DNA from: Pyrinomonadaceae bacterium
GTDB taxonomy: Bacteria > Acidobacteriota > Blastocatellia > Pyrinomonadales > Pyrinomonadaceae
Reading direction: 5' to 3'
DNA: 64,000 nt
NCBI GenBank assembly: GCA_021228405.1
Contig: JAJQRF010000007.1
Location: forward strand, 124,794 to 188,793
The notes beneath the pieces were generated by a model. It worked only from the letters and a program-made list of their open reading frames with translations. It made no database searches and was not told the origin of the DNA. This document shows positions 43,311 through 52,102 of this stretch, in pieces; the stretch's first letter is position 1, and each line of letters opens with the position of its first letter. A program made the position numbers and the translations under genes.

Positions 43311-45188
43311 ATGAAAAGAGCAAAGTTTTTCGCCCTGTTAGCAGTAGTTTCAGCCTTTTGTTTCAATACTTTCGGACAAACGAAGGCGGTTAAGATTTCC
43401 GATCCCGACACGACTCAAAAAACCAGAACACAATTTTTTCCGCTTTCCGAACTCAAGGAAGGAATGCGCGGAACGGCGCGCACCGTTTTTCGCGGCAGTG
43501 AACCCGAAGAGTTCAACGTCGAAATTCTCGGCATCGTGCCGGGCGGAATCGGTCCGAAACAGGATATGATCGTCGGTCGCATCTCGGGCGGCGGTGCCGA
43601 CCGAACGGCGGTTTTCGCGGGAATGTCAGGCTCGCCCGTTTATATCGACGGAAAACTGGTCGGCGCGATTTCATACAGTTTTCCGTTCTCGAAAGAACCG
43701 ATCTGCGGCATCACGCCGATCGAACAAATGCTCTCGATCTTCGAGCATAATCAGAATACGAAAACCAAAGCGAGCGAACCGCGTGCCGTTTCATTCGCCG
43801 AATTAGCCGCAACGACCTGGAAACCCGAATTACCGAAAAACACGGTCATTACGAATTCGATTCTTTCAAACGTTTCGGCAAATTCGCCGTTGATGTCGGT
43901 TGTCGGTCAATCGTTTCAGCCGATTGCTACGCCCGTCACGTTTTCGGGCTTTTCGCAGGAAACATTGAACGCCTTTGCACCGCAATTGATGTCGGTCGGT
44001 CTGCTTCCCGTTTCGGCGGTCGGCGGCGCGGCAAAAATTTCACCGATGAAAACGGCTGACGAAACAACGCTCGTCGGCGGCGATTCGGTTTCGATGCAGT
44101 TGACGCGCGGCGATTACTCTTTGGCGGCGGCGGGAACGGTGACTTTCCGCGACGGCGAAAAGATTTACGCCTTCGGGCATCCGTTTTTGAGCCTCGGAAC
44201 TTCCGATCTGCCGATGAGCGAATCGCACGTTGTAACGGTCATCCCGAACGTCAACAATTCTTTCAAAATGGCGGTTCCCGATGCGATGGTCGGAACGATG
44301 ACGCAAGACCGCGCGACGGGCGTTTACGGAAAGCTCGGTCAGGCACCGAAGATGATTCCCGTTAAGATCAACTTTGAAACGAGCAGAGGACAGCAGGAAA
44401 CTTTGAATTTTGAAGTGGCGAAAGACGATTTTCTCACGCCGATCTTAATAAACATTGGGATTTATAACACATTCGTCGCCAACGAACGCGGGATGGGCGA
44501 TTCGATGATAACGATCGACGGCGAGATCAAGGTAAAAAATCAACCTTCGATCACAATCGCCAATCGTTTCGCCGGAGCGCAAGCGTCACAGCTTGCTTCA
44601 TATTCGGTCGCCGCGCCCGTCAATACGCTTTTGAAAAGCCGTTTTGACGATCTCGAAATCAGTGAAGTAAATGTTAATCTGACGACCAGCGACGACAGCA
44701 AAACGGCTGCGATCGAACGCATCGCGCTCGACCGCACGCAAGTCCGCGCCGGAGAAACTTTTGAAGTTCAGGCGTTTGTCAGAACCGATTCGGGCAAGGT
44801 TTTCGTCCAGAAAATTCCCGTCAAAGTTCCGCTCGACACGCCCGAAGGCGCACTCTCGGTGCTTATCGCCGACGGCAACGCAATTCAGCAAAATTCGCTG
44901 ACACAGCAATTCGTCCCGAAAAATTTAAGCGATCTGATCGGCACGATCAACAAGGTCAAAAAATCGGACAGACTTTACGTTCAGCTTTCGCGCACGACCA
45001 ACGGTGCGATCATCGGCTCGAACGAAATGCCGAATCTGCCGCCGTCAATGCTGGCGACATTAAACAATGATCGAACCGCCGGCGGCGTAAAACCGACCGT
45101 CCAAACCGTTGTCACCGAACAGGAGATCGCGCCCGCCGATTTCATTATTTACGGACAGCAAACGCTGGCGATTCAAGTTGTGAAATAA
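43311..45188 (+). CDS. Exported SpoIVB-type S55 peptidase domain protein
   Basis: A 625-residue exported protein. I prefer ATG 43311 (MKRAKFFALLAVV, signal peptide ending FGQ) because AAAGGAAG directly abuts the alternative ATG at 43299. The S55 domain is seen at about 40-250: LKEGMRGTARTVFRG, a Ser in FAGMSGSPVYIDGKLVGAI, and KIYAFGHPFL. In Bacillus, SpoIVB cleaves SpoIVFA during sporulation; in Gram-negative bacteria the relatives have no known target. The C-terminal 300 residues are beta-rich and unassigned. A giant hairpin follows. Confidence 0.85.
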   Translation: MKRAKFFALLAVVSAFCFNTFGQTKAVKISDPDTTQKTRTQFFPLSELKEGMRGTARTVFRGSEPEEFNVEILGIVPGGIGPKQDMIVGRISGGGADRTAVFAGMSGSPVYIDGKLVGAISYSFPFSKEPICGITPIEQMLSIFEHNQNTKTKASEPRAVSFAELAATTWKPELPKNTVITNSILSNVSANSPLMSVVGQSFQPIATPVTFSGFSQETLNAFAPQLMSVGLLPVSAVGGAAKISPMKTADETTLVGGDSVSMQLTRGDYSLAAAGTVTFRDGEKIYAFGHPFLSLGTSDLPMSESHVVTVIPNVNNSFKMAVPDAMVGTMTQDRATGVYGKLGQAPKMIPVKINFETSRGQQETLNFEVAKDDFLTPILINIGIYNTFVANERGMGDSMITIDGEIKVKNQPSITIANRFAGAQASQLASYSVAAPVNTLLKSRFDDLEISEVNVNLTTSDDSKTAAIERIALDRTQVRAGETFEVQAFVRTDSGKVFVQKIPVKVPLDTPEGALSVLIADGNAIQQNSLTQQFVPKNLSDLIGTINKVKKSDRLYVQLSRTTNGAIIGSNEMPNLPPSMLATLNNDRTAGGVKPTVQTVVTEQEIAPADFIIYGQQTLAIQVVK

Positions 45189-45207
45189 TTTTCACTGCAA
45201 ATTTAAG

Positions 45208-45300
45208 AAAATCATTTGCCTGCGAAAGTAACGAAATAAGCGAAAAATAAACAGATAATTTTTTTCGTTCTTTTCGTTACTTTCGCAGGCAAATTTTCTT
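45208..45300. terminator. Long inverted repeat after the S55 gene
   Basis: Arms of about 27 bp, the left beginning TTTGCCTGCGAAAGTAACGA near 45217 and its complement ending near 45292, enclose an AT-rich loop with T7. The stem is far longer than a normal terminator and is built from GAAAGTAACGAAA-type words. It is followed by TTTCCGTGTTTCCGTGG, another common dispersed word. Confidence 0.75.
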
Positions 45301-45344
45301 TCGCTTTCTCTCGTGTTTCCGTGTTTCCGTGGTAAAATTTTCCT

Positions 45345-45893
45345 ATGAATACAATGTCAAAATTTATCGAAGCCGCATATTTTTCGGCGAAGAAACATCG
45401 TGACCAGAAGCGTAAAGGAAACGACGCTTCGCCGTATATCAATCATCCTTTGGAAGTCGCAAATCTGCTTGCGAATGTCGGAAAAGTCGAAGATTACGAC
45501 GTTCTGATCGGCGCGATTCTGCACGACACGGTCGAAGACACGGAAACCACAAAGGAAGAGATCACCGAACTTTTCGGCGCGACGGTGTGCGGCTATGTTC
45601 TGGAAGTGACGGACGACAAATCTCTGCCGAAAGCCGAACGCAAACAACTTCAGATCGAACACGCGCCGCATCTTTCAAACGGTGCGAAATTGATAAAATT
45701 GTGCGATAAAATCTCGAATATCCGCGACGTGATGGAAAATCCGCCCGATTTCTGGGATGACGAAAGACGTTTGCAATACGTCGAATGGGGCAGAAAGGTC
45801 GTCGCAGGACTTCGCGGTGTGAACGAAAATCTCGAAAAACATTTCGACGAACTGACCGAAAAAGCGATTCAGGAAATAAATAAAAAAGTCTGA
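45345..45893 (+). CDS. MESH1-like HD-domain hydrolase (small alarmone hydrolase family)
   Basis: A 182-residue stand-alone HD phosphohydrolase. Motifs of the SpoT/MESH1 hydrolase: [20 protein letters not shown] near 23-42, [11 protein letters not shown] near 57-67 and [13 protein letters not shown] near 110-122. Domains of this size without a synthetase domain hydrolyse (p)ppGpp in several bacteria, and MESH1 also removes phosphate from NADPH. The ATG at 45345 and one three codons later are both possible starts. The terminator stem overlaps the stop codon. Confidence 0.87.
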   Translation: MNTMSKFIEAAYFSAKKHRDQKRKGNDASPYINHPLEVANLLANVGKVEDYDVLIGAILHDTVEDTETTKEEITELFGATVCGYVLEVTDDKSLPKAERKQLQIEHAPHLSNGAKLIKLCDKISNIRDVMENPPDFWDDERRLQYVEWGRKVVAGLRGVNENLEKHFDELTEKAIQEINKKV

Positions 45894-45919
45894 CAATATT
45901 CGTTGTGTCAGACTTTTTT
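45887..45919. terminator. Bidirectional terminator overlapping the HD gene stop
   Basis: Stem AGTCTGACA/TGTCAGACT (45887-45895 and 45905-45913) with a 9-nt loop, A6 before and T6 after. It serves the HD gene on plus and the PreT-like gene on minus. The TGA of the HD gene lies inside the left arm. Confidence 0.9.
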
Positions 45920-45940
45920 CATTTTAGGTTTGGAGTTCGT

Positions 45941-47320
45941 TTATTCCGAACCTGCAAATTTTACCGCTTCGCCTGTCAGCGAAAAATGGATTCCCTGCGC
46001 GGCGAGTTTGCCCGCTTGCGAAGCATCGACCGCTTCCGCGCCGCCGTTGACGCAATCGCCGCCCGCGAAGATTTTCGGATTTGAAGTTTGCTTTAATTCA
46101 TTCACGACCACGCGACCTTTTTCGTCGGTTTCGATGCCGACCGCTTGAAAAAATCCCGTTTGCTTCGTTTGCCCGATGGCTTTGATGACCATATCGCAGG
46201 CAATTTCGACTTCGCTTCCGTCAGCTTTTCTGCATTTCAAGCCCGAAACTTTGCCATTTCCGACGATTTCGAGCGGCGCGGTTTGCCAGACAAATTCGAT
46301 GCCGTCTTTTTTCGCCAGTTCGATCTCGTAATCGTAAGCCGGAGCGTCTTTTTCGGTGCGGCGGTAAACGAGCAGAACGCGTTCCGCGCCGAGTCTTTTC
46401 GCCTGCGTCACGGCATCGATCGCGGTGTTTCCCGCACCGATCACGGCAACCGTGTTTCCGAGCGGAACCGATTGCCAATCGCGCGTTTTGATCTGTTCGA
46501 TAAAATGGAGCGCGTCCATCACGCCTTCGAGGTTTTCGCCCGCAAGATTTAATTTATTCGTTTCGCCGAGCCCGACCGCGAGGAAAACCGCGTCGTGTTT
46601 TTTCAGCAGATCGTTGTCGTTTTCTTCCTTTGCGGGAAATGCTTCGAGTTTTGCCGCGCTTTCGTCCAACATTTCAGCCAACGCGGGCGGTTGCGGAATG
46701 ACGGCGATCTCGCAGTTCAGACGAAATTTCACGCCCAAAGATTCGACCAATTTCACTTCATCGAGCGATGTTTTCTGCGGCATTTTATATTCCGCCATTC
46801 CGTAAGTATCGAGTCCTCCCGCAAGCGGTTTGCGTTCGTAAATCGTCACGTCATAACCGAGCCGCGCCAGATACGCCGCGCAGGAAAGCCCTGCCGGACC
46901 CGAACCGATAATGCCGACCGACCTTCCGTTTGCCGCGCCTTTTTGAAAGATTTGCTTATTATTTTCAACCGCAAAATCGGTCGCGTATCTTTGCAAACGT
47001 CCGATCTCGATCGGTTTCGCCATCAGCGTTTTTTCGACGCACGCGCCTTCGCACAAAACTTCGACCGGACAAACCCGCGCACAGCTCGCGCCGATCGGAT
47101 TTGCGTCGAAAATGACGCGCGCCGAACCGAGCAGATTCCCCGAAGCGATCTTTTTGATGAAGGAAGGCACGTCGATATGTGTCGGACAAGCCCGCGCACA
47201 CGGCGCATCATAGCAATAAAGACAACGATTCGCCTCAAAAACCGCTTCGGCTTGTGAAAGGCGCGGATTGATTTCCGCAAAATTTTGTTCGATTTGTTCG
47301 ATTGAAAGTTCTGTGTTCAT
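45941..47320 (-). CDS. preT: PreT-like NAD(P)-dependent dihydropyrimidine dehydrogenase subunit
   Basis: A 459-residue flavoprotein. The N-terminus has two cysteine clusters for [4Fe-4S] centres (CLYCYDAPCARACPTHID near 33-50 and CARVCPVEVLCEGAC near 78-92). FAD binding is at IGSGPAGLSCAAYL near 135 and NAD(P)H binding at IGAGNTAIDA near 285. It matches PreT, which feeds electrons to the PreA subunit for uracil/thymine reduction, and also resembles the glutamate synthase small subunit. The pyrimidine context favours PreT. PreA is not in the window. It ends in the shared terminator at 45887-45919. Confidence 0.82.
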   Translation of the reverse strand: MNTELSIEQIEQNFAEINPRLSQAEAVFEANRCLYCYDAPCARACPTHIDVPSFIKKIASGNLLGSARVIFDANPIGASCARVCPVEVLCEGACVEKTLMAKPIEIGRLQRYATDFAVENNKQIFQKGAANGRSVGIIGSGPAGLSCAAYLARLGYDVTIYERKPLAGGLDTYGMAEYKMPQKTSLDEVKLVESLGVKFRLNCEIAVIPQPPALAEMLDESAAKLEAFPAKEENDNDLLKKHDAVFLAVGLGETNKLNLAGENLEGVMDALHFIEQIKTRDWQSVPLGNTVAVIGAGNTAIDAVTQAKRLGAERVLLVYRRTEKDAPAYDYEIELAKKDGIEFVWQTAPLEIVGNGKVSGLKCRKADGSEVEIACDMVIKAIGQTKQTGFFQAVGIETDEKGRVVVNELKQTSNPKIFAGGDCVNGGAEAVDASQAGKLAAQGIHFSLTGEAVKFAGSE

Positions 47321-47393
47321 TTATCATTTATCATTTATCATTTATCACTGAATATCAAAAATTGACAAATGTTCAATGATAAATGATAAATGC
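47321..47393. repeat. TTTATCA tandem repeats forming a hairpin
   Basis: TTTATCA repeated four times (47322-47347) and the complementary TGATAAA repeated twice (about 47375-47391), giving a hairpin between the RidA and PreT-like genes. The period is 7 nt, as in the repeat at 42129. It separates two minus-strand genes that otherwise look like one operon. Confidence 0.75.
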
Positions 47394-47780
47394 CTAAAGT
47401 TCTGCGTCGGCTTCGATCTCGATGAGCATTTCGGGGTCGATCAGTTTAGAAACCTCGACCATTGTCGTGGCGGGCATAATCTCGCCGAAAAATTCGCCGT
47501 GCGCCTTTCCGTATTCTTCCCAAAGCGAAATGTCGGTTACAAACATTCGCGTCCGCACGACGTTTTCAAGTGTTGCACCTAATGCTTTCAAGGCTTTTTC
47601 GATGTTTTTGATCGTTTGCACCGTCTGTGCATAAGCATCGCCAACGCCGACTACTTCGCTGTTTTCGCCCGTCGCCGTCGTTCCCGTCACATAAATGCGT
47701 TCGCCGACCTTGACCGCCCGCGAATAGCCGACAATCGATTCCCATTTTGCACCTGACGAATATTTTTCCCGTTTCTGCAT
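47394..47780 (-). CDS. RidA family enamine/imine deaminase
   Basis: A 128-residue YjgF/YER057c/UK114-fold protein. GYSRAVKVGERIYVTGTT near 18-35 and the conserved Arg in NVVRTRMFVTDIS near 95-107 identify it. Members hydrolyse reactive enamines such as 2-aminoacrylate; those in pyrimidine clusters (compare RutC) are thought to handle aminoacrylate-type intermediates. Its position with PreT and beta-ureidopropionase supports such a role. Short gap to the TPR gene upstream (8 nt). Confidence 0.88.
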   Translation of the reverse strand: MQKREKYSSGAKWESIVGYSRAVKVGERIYVTGTTATGENSEVVGVGDAYAQTVQTIKNIEKALKALGATLENVVRTRMFVTDISLWEEYGKAHGEFFGEIMPATTMVEVSKLIDPEMLIEIEADAEL

Positions 47781-47788
47781 CCGTTTTT

Positions 47789-49150
47789 CTAATTATGATT
47801 ACTGCAATAATCAGACGGCATATAACCTTTCTGCTTTTGCAAAACTTCCGACGCTTTCGCTTCATCGGCTTTCGCGGCGGCTTCGTTTCCAACCAGCCGA
47901 TAAGCTTTCGCCCGCCATTGATAATCTTTTTCGCAAAGCGTGGAATAGCCGATTGCCTTCGTAAAATCATCGACGGCTTTTTCGTATTCGCCCGATTCGA
48001 TAAAAAGTTTTCCGCGTTTGAGATAAACCGCCTTACAAATGTATTCGCAGTCGTCTTTTATTCTGAGCGAATAATCGGCAATGGCGTTTTGCGGTTCGCC
48101 GTTTGCCAGTTTTGCGTCGCCGCGTGAAATATATAATTCTTTGCAAGATTCGGGCTTGGCATCGAGCGCAAATGTATATTCCTGAATTGCGCCGTCAAAA
48201 TCTTTTGCCTTTGCTTTCAAATCTCCGCGCAGTTTATAAATACTGCAAAAGCCGAAACTGTCGCTTTTGACAAGCCCGGCGGCTTTTCCCGAACTTGTCA
48301 ACGCGATTTCGTCATCGCCGAAATTTGCGGCGGCTTTGGCTTTCTCGAAATAAGTCCAGGTCGCAAAACTATCTTCTTTGTAAGCAACTTTTCCTCTTTC
48401 CCAAAGACGCGTGTGATAGTCGATCATCCAATCGAAATCTTTGTAAACGATTTCTTTGAGATTATTCGACGCAACGCTTTTTGCCCATCCTTTTTTCTGC
48501 GACAAATCGGAAGCACGTCGGCTATAAAGATTTGCCAGGTAATCAAAAGCCGTCATCGAAGACTTCGGATCGGGAACAAAGTCTTGCGCTTTTAGAAAAT
48601 CTCCTTCCGCCGCCAGAAAATTTTCGTTTTCGATGTAGAATTTTTCAATCTGTTCAAACGTCGGCACATAATCAAACGGATAGATAAAATCTTTGATCGA
48701 TTCTTCCCAGCGTTTCCGGTAGATTTCGCCGCGTCGGATGTAAACATCGACACCCGGCGCAAGCTCGATCGCTTTGTTAAGATCGGAAATCGCTTTTTCA
48801 CTTATATCGCGGTAATAAGTATATCCTTCAAATTTGTAAACGTCGCCGTAACGGTAATACATCATCGTATAAATCTCGGCGCGTTTGAGGTATAAGGCAA
48901 CATTTTTCGGCTCGCGCAAAATCTGACGGTCGAGCTTTTTCATTTCGACAATGCCGAAAAGTATCATCTTTCGGCGGTATTCGCTGCAACCCTTCGGTTT
49001 TCGCGCATATTCGGGCGGACAATCCCGACCGGGTTGACTTTCAAAAGCGGAATTCATCGCTTGCACTGAAATCAATGAAAACAAAAATCCAAAGCAAACA
49101 AAAAGAATCGATTTTACTAAAATCTTCGGTTCAAAATAAATTTTTCGCAT
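47789..49150 (-). CDS. Exported TPR-repeat protein
   Basis: A 453-residue exported protein with an N-terminal signal or anchor (LVKSILFVCFGFLFSLISVQA, about 11-31), Cys residues in RDCPPEY and KGCSEY, and several tetratricopeptide repeats of 34 residues (for example ISDLNKAIELAPGVDVYIRRGEIY, GAIQEYTFALDAKPESCKELYISRGD and KAVDDFTKAIG). TPRs mediate protein-protein contact; no enzymatic domain is seen. It lies between beta-ureidopropionase and RidA on the same strand, 8 nt before RidA, but a link with pyrimidine breakdown is not evident. Confidence 0.85.
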   Translation of the reverse strand: MRKIYFEPKILVKSILFVCFGFLFSLISVQAMNSAFESQPGRDCPPEYARKPKGCSEYRRKMILFGIVEMKKLDRQILREPKNVALYLKRAEIYTMMYYRYGDVYKFEGYTYYRDISEKAISDLNKAIELAPGVDVYIRRGEIYRKRWEESIKDFIYPFDYVPTFEQIEKFYIENENFLAAEGDFLKAQDFVPDPKSSMTAFDYLANLYSRRASDLSQKKGWAKSVASNNLKEIVYKDFDWMIDYHTRLWERGKVAYKEDSFATWTYFEKAKAAANFGDDEIALTSSGKAAGLVKSDSFGFCSIYKLRGDLKAKAKDFDGAIQEYTFALDAKPESCKELYISRGDAKLANGEPQNAIADYSLRIKDDCEYICKAVYLKRGKLFIESGEYEKAVDDFTKAIGYSTLCEKDYQWRAKAYRLVGNEAAAKADEAKASEVLQKQKGYMPSDYCSNHN

Positions 49151-49197
49151 AACTTTCTCCGAAACTTTAAATGAACTAAAAACCGCTCGATTGCAAA

Positions 49198-50067
49198 CTA
49201 ATCCGCAACGATCGCACCGTAAGCATCGGGTCGGCGGTCGCGGTAAAACTGCCAGGTGTTGCGGACTTCCTTGATCTTGTCCATCTCAAGATCGGCGACG
49301 ATTAATTCGTCCTGATCGCGCGTTCCGACGGCGAGCATCTGCCCGCGCGGGTCGCAAAAATAGCTTTGCCCGTAAAATTCGCCGATGTTCCACGGTGCTT
49401 CCGTTCCGACACGGTTGATCGCGCCGACGAAATAGCCGTTTGCCACGGCGTGTGCGGGCTGTTCCAATTTCCAGAGATATTCCGAAAGTCCCGCAACCGT
49501 CGCCGAAGGATTAAAGATGATTTCCGCACCGTTCAAACCCAAACAGCGTGCGCCTTCGGGAAAATGGCGGTCGTAGCAGATGTAAACGCCGATTCGCGCG
49601 AATGCCGTATCGAAACACGGATAGCCGAGATTGCCCGGACGAAAATAAAATTTCTCCCAAAATCCGGGCGCGACGTGCGGAATGTGCGTCTTGCGATATT
49701 TTCCGAGATATTTACCGTCCGCATCGATGACCGCCGCCGTGTTGTAATAAACGCCCGAAATTTCTTCCTCGTAGATCGGCACGATCAGAACCATTCCCTT
49801 TTCTTTTGCGACCGACTGCATCATCTGCACGGTCGAACCGTCGGGAACTTTTTCGACGGCTTCATACCAACGCGTTTGTTGCTCGGCGCAAAAATACGGC
49901 GTGGTAAAAATCTCCTGAAAACAAAGCATCTGAACGCCCTGCGCCGCCGCATCTTCGACCATTTTCATCTGGTGTTCGATGTTTGCTTTTTTAATTTCCC
50001 CGATCGACGCGTTCACATCTCCGACATTGTGCGCCTGAATCAATCCGCATTTTATTATTCTCGACAT
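49198..50067 (-). CDS. Nitrilase-superfamily amidohydrolase, beta-ureidopropionase type
   Basis: A 289-residue C-N hydrolase. The Glu-Lys-Cys triad is seen in CFQEIFTTPYF (Glu about 52), GKYRKTHIPH (Lys about 125) and VYICYDRHFPEG (Cys about 158). The closest groups are N-carbamoylputrescine amidase and beta-ureidopropionase (N-carbamoyl-beta-alanine amidohydrolase). With PreT, dihydropyrimidinase tail and MmsA nearby the second is more likely, releasing beta-alanine, CO2 and ammonia. A short dispersed repeat with CCACGAAGTTACACGAAA lies just upstream (50087-50118). Confidence 0.87.
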   Translation of the reverse strand: MSRIIKCGLIQAHNVGDVNASIGEIKKANIEHQMKMVEDAAAQGVQMLCFQEIFTTPYFCAEQQTRWYEAVEKVPDGSTVQMMQSVAKEKGMVLIVPIYEEEISGVYYNTAAVIDADGKYLGKYRKTHIPHVAPGFWEKFYFRPGNLGYPCFDTAFARIGVYICYDRHFPEGARCLGLNGAEIIFNPSATVAGLSEYLWKLEQPAHAVANGYFVGAINRVGTEAPWNIGEFYGQSYFCDPRGQMLAVGTRDQDELIVADLEMDKIKEVRNTWQFYRDRRPDAYGAIVAD

Positions 50068-50086
50068 ATTTTTATCCTCAATCTTT

Positions 50087-50118
50087 AACCACGAAGTTAC
50101 ACGAAATTTTCACAAAGG
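50087..50118. repeat. CACGAA dispersed repeat
   Basis: AACCACGAAGTTACACGAAA followed by TTTTCACAAAGG. It shares the CACGAA word and rhythm with the outer arms at 36657-36782 and with the GTGTTTCCGTGG stretch near 45320. It sits in the gap before the nitrilase gene. Confidence 0.55.
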
Positions 50119-50169
50119 TAAATAAAATCCATTAAAAAATTCGTATTCACTCAAGTGTGTTTTCGCGGT

Positions 50170-51249
50170 TCATTTCTTAAATTTTTCATCGTCAATCGAA
50201 ACATTAATTTTCACGTCGAAAACCTTGCGCGTCCAGCGAATGTTCGGAACGGCAAATTTTATCACGGTCGGCAGTTTTACGCCGCCGAAATCTTTGTGTT
50301 CGGTGTAATCGACCTGAAACTGAAACGCGCCTAAAACCGTCGGTGTTGAAGCGATCCGGCGGACGAGCAAGCCTGTCTGCACGTCGAAATACAATCTTTC
50401 ACGCGCATTGTCGGCGGTCGAGGCAGTCAAGACATAAACCTCGCGCCCGTCGATCTTATCGACAAAACGAAATTCCATTTTTGCATAGACAGCTTTCAGA
50501 TCGGCATTCGCAAAAATCTGCGCTTCGCGCTTTATCTGCTCGGTTTCATCCGTTTTCAATTCGATCTTTGCGCCGTTCCCGAATTTTGCCGCCGTGCTTC
50601 CGTCAAAGACTTCCCTGACGGTATAATCGCCGTATTGTTTCGACGGGTAAACGGTCGTCACCGACGTTTTCGAGCCTTTCTGCAAAATTTCTTCCGCTTC
50701 AAAAGTTTTTCCGTCGGGTTCGACACGCTGTGCCTTGATCTCGCGCGAAGTAACTTTTGCAAGATTCGCTTTTCCGCCTAAAGCCGTTTCATATTTCGCT
50801 AAAATCTCATCAACCGTCGGTTTCTTTTCGGGTTGAACCGCTCGCGGTTCCTGCGCGACAGGCATCAGCGGAATCGAAGACTGCGGATGCGCTTTGCCCT
50901 GATGACACGAATTGCAGTTTATTTCGGGACGATTTTCAAAATAGTTTTTGTTGAGATCGAAAGTCATCTTGAGCATCTGCCGCGCAATGTCTTTATGCTC
51001 GAAACCTTCCTTTTCATAATCGCCGTCATTGGAAGCGTGACAGAACGCGCAATTCACACCCAAACTCGCCGACATCATATTCATAATTTTGCCCATCTGA
51101 TCGGCAGGTATATCATTCAAAACCTTGATGCTTTTGAATCTCTGTCCGGCAGTTTCCGTTTTAGTTTGTGTATTTCCTTGAGTTGTAAAAAATACGCAAG
51201 CGGAAATCGCAAAAGCAAAAATAGTAGTAATTTTAAGTTTCGTTTTCAT
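50170..51249 (-). CDS. Exported c-type cytochrome with reaction-centre-cytochrome-like domain
   Basis: A 359-residue exported protein. Signal peptide about 1-28, two CxxCH haem sites (NCAFCHA near 62-66 and NCNSCHQGK near 96-100), with a Met-rich ADQMGKIMNMMSASLGV helix before the first, the pattern of photosynthetic reaction centre cytochrome c subunits. Acidobacteriota carry many such domains without photosynthesis. The C-terminal 200 residues are beta-rich (ETALGGKANLAKVTSREI) and resemble an outer-membrane lipoprotein carrier-like sheet. Role in periplasmic electron transfer is likely; partner unknown. Confidence 0.87.
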   Translation of the reverse strand: MKTKLKITTIFAFAISACVFFTTQGNTQTKTETAGQRFKSIKVLNDIPADQMGKIMNMMSASLGVNCAFCHASNDGDYEKEGFEHKDIARQMLKMTFDLNKNYFENRPEINCNSCHQGKAHPQSSIPLMPVAQEPRAVQPEKKPTVDEILAKYETALGGKANLAKVTSREIKAQRVEPDGKTFEAEEILQKGSKTSVTTVYPSKQYGDYTVREVFDGSTAAKFGNGAKIELKTDETEQIKREAQIFANADLKAVYAKMEFRFVDKIDGREVYVLTASTADNARERLYFDVQTGLLVRRIASTPTVLGAFQFQVDYTEHKDFGGVKLPTVIKFAVPNIRWTRKVFDVKINVSIDDEKFKK

Positions 51250-51252
51250 ATT

Positions 51253-52020
51253 TTATTCAAACGGATCATAAATATTTCCGGTTTCCAGATGAAAAGTTTG
51301 TATAGTCTTTATTTTTACAAACATCTTGTAATTTCCCGATTCTTCAAAGTAACCCGATAAACTTATTGCGTCCTTTAAACTTACATTATCTGAAAGTTCG
51401 ATATAGCCGAATCTTTCTTCACGCTTTAGAATTCCTTTCTCAACCTCTGATAAATCCAAATACTGAATTTTCCAACTGCTGTCGTCGCCCCAAATACATC
51501 CTGCGACAAAACCAAAAGGATAATAATTTAATGGTGACAATGGACGATTGATTGTTGTAATTTTACATAATTCATCCGTCCCTTGATAAAGAAATTCTCC
51601 GGCTTCAATGTTTTCCGTTAAATCTTCTTCTTCAGGATTATTTAATCTTCTATTTGATACATTGCCGCCGATTTTTCCTTTGGCACCAATCGTTTCCCAA
51701 GAAATTTCCTGCTCGATGTAAGCCGGAACAAAAAAATCCGTCGGACAAAATCCGCCCGCACTAGGTTCTTCGCCGCCAATATCCTTACACGAAGGCAATT
51801 CCATTATTCTGGTTCCCGTATAATCAGGCGAATAAAGCGCGAAATCTTTTCCGTCTTTTTGAAAATGGAAAAATGTATTGTAAAACGAGGAATAATTTCT
51901 GTTATATTCTCCGACTTGTTCTTCAGCATTATTTTCTGTCTTGAAAACACCGATATTCAAATATTTCCAATAATTTTTCCCGTTATCAATTTCATTTAAA
52001 ACTTTTGCAATGAATTTCAT
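51253..52020 (-). CDS. Unrecognised 255-residue protein
   Basis: A soluble protein of 255 residues without signal peptide or membrane segment. It is rich in aromatic and acidic residues (NYWKYLNIGVF, YNRNYSSFYNTFFHF) with beta-strand-like patches and Cys at LPSCKDIGG, GGFCPTDFF, ELCKITT and GCIWGDD. The gene is more AT-rich than its neighbours, a sign of possible recent transfer. It is packed against the cytochrome gene with a 3-nt gap. Its look recalls immunity-type proteins of polymorphic toxin systems, but I have no motif to prove that. Confidence 0.7.
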   Translation of the reverse strand: MKFIAKVLNEIDNGKNYWKYLNIGVFKTENNAEEQVGEYNRNYSSFYNTFFHFQKDGKDFALYSPDYTGTRIMELPSCKDIGGEEPSAGGFCPTDFFVPAYIEQEISWETIGAKGKIGGNVSNRRLNNPEEEDLTENIEAGEFLYQGTDELCKITTINRPLSPLNYYPFGFVAGCIWGDDSSWKIQYLDLSEVEKGILKREERFGYIELSDNVSLKDAISLSGYFEESGNYKMFVKIKTIQTFHLETGNIYDPFE

Positions 52021-52102
52021 TTCGCCTGACCAAATTTGAGTTTACTACCAAGGAAAAATCCAAAATCAAATTAACTCATCGAATAAATTTGGCTTTGTTT
52101 TT

